NCBI GenBank assembly: GCA_027257055.1
Contig: JAPVLO010000205.1
Span: 5,394,001 to 5,458,000, forward strand
DNA: 64,000 nt
Direction: 5' to 3'
Source: Cephalopachus bancanus
Lineage: Eukaryota > Chordata > Mammalia > Primates > Tarsiidae
Both the position numbers and the translations under genes were made by a program. How positions within the stretch are numbered: position 1 is the first letter of the stretch; each line of letters begins with the position of its first letter. Under the pieces are notes generated by a model. It had not been told where the DNA came from and did not search any database. It saw only the letters and a program-made list of their open reading frames with translations. Of this stretch, positions 59,689 through 64,000 are shown piece by piece.

Positions 59689-61964
59689 AAAGATGTGATT
59701 CTATTGTCTTTAACTGCATATGGTTTCTGATTAAAGGTCAGACATCATTTGTACCCTTCTTTCTTATGTGTAGTAGATCTTTGAATATGTGTGTGACTGT
59801 TTCACATTCTCTCTTCATTTCTAATGTTTAGAAATTTAATTGTTATGTTCCTAGACACAGTTTTCCCTGTATTTACCCTTCTGAGGTTTCACTTAGCTTC
59901 TGGGATAAGTTACATTCAATAAACACAGGCAATTATTCTTTAAAACAATTGTATCCTCTTCCCTTTCTTTTCTTTATTTGAGGTGATTTTATCATCTCCA
60001 AGTCACTGATGCATGCTTATTTTTTCAAAATATTTTTACTCTCTAATCTTCAGATTCAATAGTTTGTCTTGATCTGTCTTCAAGTTTACTGATACTCTGC
60101 CATCTCCAACTTTTTGTTGTCAGCATGGTAACTTTTTTACTTTAGATTGCTTTCTTTTCAGTTCTGGAATGTCACTTTTTAAGAATAATTTTTACTTCTC
60201 TGCTGAAATGTTCTCTTTGTATTTATTATGGCCATCTTTTCTTTTAATTCCATGGTCATATTTATAATAGTTTCTCAAGTTCTTGTCTGTCAAAATGTCA
60301 ACATCTTGTAATGTCAGAACACATTAATACTTTTCTGATTCTTCTCATTTTTGGTCATATTTGATTATATGTGTGTACTAGATCTTGTACACATTGTTGA
60401 CTTGTGATTGTGCTTTGAAATTGTATATTCTGAGGAGGATTGATTTTTGTCTCAGTATATGGATTGCTATCTATTCCTCCTGAATATATAGAGATTTGAC
60501 TTTAAACATCGTTAAGACAGGTCTATTTATTTTTATATTGGTGCCTAGCTTTTGATAATCTACTTATTTCAAATGTATAGCCTTCTGGAGTTTCTGTGGA
60601 AAACCTGTGGTTATCATCAAGGTTATCATTCTAATTTAGAGGTACTCAAAATTCAATCTCTATCCCCTCTGTCATAGGCAAAATTTGTAAACCCCTCTTT
60701 GACTCTTTTAACCTTTTACCTGTTACTGTTGTAGAATCTCTCCCATACATTTTAGGTATCAGCCATGAATTTGAGAAAGTTTGTACACAGATTTGGTGGC
60801 TCACTCCTCCGTGGCTTTCTCCTTCCTCTGATTCCCCTTTCAATTTCTGGCCACCCTAGCTGACTCATATACCATCCTCTGACACATTAGCTAATAAGAC
60901 TCCAGCTTTCTGCTTGATCTCTAGCTATATCATGACTCCTGAACAGAGTGAGTTGGGCTCTCAAAGAATACTCCATATAAAGCAAGATCTCACCCAGTAA
61001 AGTTACCATTCTCAAGAGCTGGATACAATCCAGTTTCTGCCTGTTTGCGGTTGCTCTCCATTCCTTTCCATGTGTTATTTTTTTTATTTGATCTAGAACT
61101 TACATTTTTTATTATTTGTTGGGTTAGTTTAGCAAAAACTATTCCTTGTTGCATAAACTGGAATAATTTTATAAATACTTAAAAATATTCAGAAAGCTTT
61201 TTTGAAAGCAATGATAGAAAAAATAATAAATATGTTTCTATATCCTATAAAAACCCTACTTATCTGGCCTTATTTAATACACGAGTGACATATAGAATTT
61301 TATTGGAAAAAGCATTAGTGTTGTTATTTTTAATAGAAAATAAGGAATGGACAGTCCTCATCCTTCTTATTAAAATCATGCCACTTTATCTTTTATTCTT
61401 GTATTTTAAGCTCACAAACCCAGTGTCTCACCTTTATCCTTCTGAGGGATCTTTCCTGATCTGAACTCAGATTAGCAATTATGTTAAAAATAAGGGTAAA
61501 GAAAAGAAAAAGGCATTATACACATTTATTCTGAATAGATAGTGGATAAAATCCTTAATGAGTTATTATACTAACAAACTACACTTGCTAAATGCAAATT
61601 AAAGATAAAAAGCATCTGTATTAGTATGTTGGTGTTGCTTGTAATTTGTTTTATGTGCTTACTCCAGCTAGTTGAATTTTTAAGACTTGCTTTCTCACCT
61701 GTGAAGTGAGGAGTACAAGTATGTTGATGGTAGAATCACTTCCAACTATAAATTTTTTTTTAAATGTGTAAGCGTTTATTACATAACAACCATACACCAG
61801 CAATAGAATGTTCTTCATAAACAATCAGTTTTACTGTTTATTTGCCCTTCAGAGCATATCATCATTGTATGACAATTTATATTTCAGTGGGGGTCCTTTT
61901 ATAGATTAAAAGAAATTGAGGTTTAAAGAAGCCAACCAACACATATGATTTTTAGACAGACAAT

Positions 61965-62088
61965 CTATAAAGCTATCCATTGCAACTAGATTTTTATTTT
62001 ATTCAAGCAGATTTTAACCATTCTGACTAAGCTTTGGGAAAAACTATTAAGTAGGTAGAGGAGGATAAACTTAAATAAGAGACTTAGT
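61965..62088 (+). repeat. Direct repeat copy 1 (unclassified)
   Basis: Shares with 63323-63449 the words 'ttgcaacta', 'attcaagcag', 'ccattctga', 'aagctttgggaaaaactatta', 'gaggataaac' and 'ataagagacttagt' in the same order. Family unknown. Confidence 0.85.
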
Positions 62089-63322
62089 TGGAGCAGGCAG
62101 AGAGATTGAAAGAAAATTGAGAGAATGTGTTGTCATGAATGCCAACAGAGGATAGCATTTCAAGAAGGACAGTCAGTAAACATTAGAGAATGACTGCCAA
62201 GATATTGAGGGTACATAACATTCTCTTTAACTTTATTCTGACTGTTATCAGTAAAGATGTAGGTTGTAATTTTTAGCAATTAAAAATGTTAAATCAATTA
62301 TACAAATATAATAATATAATATAACAAAATACCATAAAGTAATTTAGATTATCCAAGAAGATTCATCATATTAAAATGCCACTAGGTATATTCACCCCTG
62401 TAAAGCAAAATTATCCCATTTAAATGGCATAATAACATTATTATAAAGCTCCAGAAAAGCAAGCGTATTATTGTTATTACAGCTCTTACTAATATATTTT
62501 TCCATGAATCTACACATATTTTAACTAATGATAAGTATTTGCATTGAATATATCTGTTCATGACAAATTTTTTTTAATTAACAAGAATAATTAAGGTCTG
62601 CCTTTCTTAGAGGAGACCAAAACTAAAAGAATGTTTCACATAGTCTATGTCATAATGCTTATGGTTAGGCAATCACACTTAAAAAGAGTCAAAGAAGAAG
62701 CAGTGGAAACAGCTTTGGGTTTATATGAGTGTTCTACAGTGATTTCCAGGAGTAGCCCTGAGGCTTAAGAGTTGGGTTGATATCATGTTAGAAGGCCTTC
62801 CCATTACATACATACTTTTTAGACAGGAAAATACAGCAGAGAGAAAACATGAAATGATTGACCCAATGTATACATAGAGTCTACTTACAAAATTTAGAAG
62901 GTAGCAAAATCCCCTCTATTCCTTATCTACCTCCACTATTTTTACAATTTTCTCCAATTAATATGCTCACAAAATTTATGAAAACAGAGAACTAGTCAAA
63001 AGACGCTTCAGTGTGAAATAGACAAATGGGAGATGTGTTCTTCTCAGTACAACACAAAATTGTAAAGGATGAGTTAATGTGACTGATAATTATTTTCTCC
63101 TGGTTTAAAAGAGGAGAACAGAAATAAGAAGACTGCAGAGAATTTTATGTTAAAAATAATAAGTATATCAAGTTTAGAATAGAAATACCAAATTTAAAAA
63201 AGAGAAAGATAACCATGACTTATACAATTGGATGTTTTATTATTTAGTTTCTTCTTTGAGTAGCATTCTTCGTCAGCAGTTTTCAAAGTAAAGTATTTAA
63301 AGGTACCAGAAGACAGAAAAAT

Positions 63323-63449
63323 TATAAGGCTATTCATTGCAACTAAATTAAATTCATTTCATTCAAGCAGCTATTTAGCCATTCTGATTAAGCTTTGGGA
63401 AAAACTATTAAACAGACAGTAGAGGATAAACCTACATAAGAGACTTAGT
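63323..63449 (+). repeat. Direct repeat copy 2 (unclassified)
   Basis: Second copy of the 61965-62088 repeat, about 1.36 kb downstream and diverged by substitutions and small indels. Confidence 0.85.
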
Positions 63450-63870
63450 AAGTGAAAATCTAGTACATATAGCATAGAAATTTCAAGAACTGACTGACAT
63501 TGTGACAAAAAAAAAACTTTCTTTTTATCTACTCATTTGGATGAACAAGTTTTCTATAAGATAAAAAAATAGAAATCCATCTTGATGCTAAACTCTACCT
63601 CATTTAAACCATAATTAATATCAACCCATGGACACTCAAATTATTTGAAAAACAAAAGCCCCATCCTTGTCATTGTGAGCTGCAAAAGTTTCACTTTTAT
63701 GGCTAAAGAACCAATAGAGTATACAAATCTAATGATGACTCAACCCAAAAGCAATGCTTTGTACCTAAAACTTTATAATCATAGGTGGTTTAAATAAAGA
63801 TTTTAATATTGATTTGCATGCCTATATTTGATGCAAAAAAGCACAGTTTGGTGAACAAGAAAATACTTCC

Positions 63871-63936
63871 TTTTTTTAACTTTTAAATTTTTTTACTTTA
63901 AAATTGTGTGGTACAATTCAGGGTTAGGTATACAAG
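63871..63936 (-). mobile_element. Very short L1 3' end, antisense
   Basis: T-rich tail then 'gtggtacaattcagggttaggtatacaa', the 3' terminus of the local L1 family; only about 60 bp were inserted. Confidence 0.85.
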
Positions 63937-64000
63937 AAAAGACTTTCAAGCAGCCATTTCTATTGTATTTGGATAAAAATTTTGTGGGAGTGGAGTGCAA

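Larger units (their letters stand above)
58196..60490 (-). mobile_element. Ancient L1M-type LINE, antisense, interrupted by three Alus
   Basis: 'gcattccttgggattgactaaatat', 'gtctgtggttagcctagagatcataatatgcat', 'attgtactacctcacatta', 'gcagtccttcaggtggcatatg', 'attctattgtctttaactgcatatggtttctgatt', 'ttctgaggtttcacttagcttctggg', 'gttctggaatgtcactttt' and 'ggtcatatttgattatatg' are ordered antisense L1M 3' blocks, the same region as 1-2500. Alus sit at 58361, 58866 and 59450. Confidence 0.8.
60491..63870. other. Long, mostly unique AT-rich sequence
   Basis: No gene found in 3.4 kb. Contains a diverged direct repeat (next entries) and a possible antisense MIR at about 61850-61960 ('gtccttttatagattaaaagaaattgagg'). 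Confidence 0.5.

Noticed and set aside
61965..63449. Direct repeats as retroviral LTRs
   Set aside because: No TG...CA ends, primer-binding site or internal coding seen; repeats are too short and diverged to call an LTR element.

Overview
This window is intronic DNA of a primate nuclear genome, about 60% A+T, with two short protein-coding exons in 64 kb. The exons (15009-15110 and 57391-57588, both + strand, both phase 0 at each end) read straight into each other and encode the start of the ligand-binding domain of a delta-type ionotropic glutamate receptor. The residues fit GluD2 (GRID2) rather than GluD1. The window is therefore upstream intron (1-15008), exon, a 42,280-bp intron (15111-57390), exon and downstream intron (57589-64000).

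Everything else I can identify is interspersed repeats. Old layers shared by placental mammals are MIR, L2, MaLR LTR, MER5-like and MER1/Charlie-like hAT, Tigger/pogo, mariner and L1M remnants. Younger layers are an L1 family with a distinctive 3' end, an ERV1-type LTR with two short polyadenylated R-region retrocopies, and about ten copies of one dimeric 7SL-derived SINE (Alu). Dimeric Alus mark a primate. The young Alu family has its own diagnostic features: a lost C in the A-box region, a GC-rich T-arm-like block, 'tacaataaatcaaaaaat' in the linker and a right arm with 'cggtggccgggagcggccactg'. It differs from my memory of the common lemur, galago and anthropoid AluS/Y families, and AluJ-like fossils are also present. 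My best guess is a tarsier or a similarly isolated early primate lineage; this is inference.

Layout: 1-2.5 kb, L1M with a younger L1 3' end inside; 3.4-3.9 kb, MaLR LTR; 5-9.5 kb, scattered L2, MIR, Alu and hAT pieces; 15.0 kb, GRID2 exon; 15.7-18.6 kb, a cluster of DNA transposons (Tigger, hAT-Charlie, a second Tigger split by an L1 with 5' inversion); 18.8-27.4 kb, Alus, an ERV LTR and an antisense L1; 28.8-31.4 kb, a mariner with nested insertions, a mariner-type MITE and L1M; 38.3-40.2 kb, an inverted (twin-primed) L1 carrying an Alu; 41.5-46 kb, L2 and L1M; 46.7-53.3 kb, a complete-length but disabled L1 with 13-bp target-site duplications; 54.7-59.7 kb, Alus around the second GRID2 exon and an L1M; 60.5-64 kb, mostly unique sequence with a diverged 125-bp direct repeat.

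No RNA gene, CRISPR array, operon or new gene system is visible. The most interesting signals are structural: the tRNA T-arm-like element in the young Alus, a perfect 30-bp-arm foldback at an Alu end, an Alu whose target-site duplication encloses 46 bp of extra 5' sequence, short LTR R-region retrocopies, two L1 5' inversions and a three-layer transposon nest.
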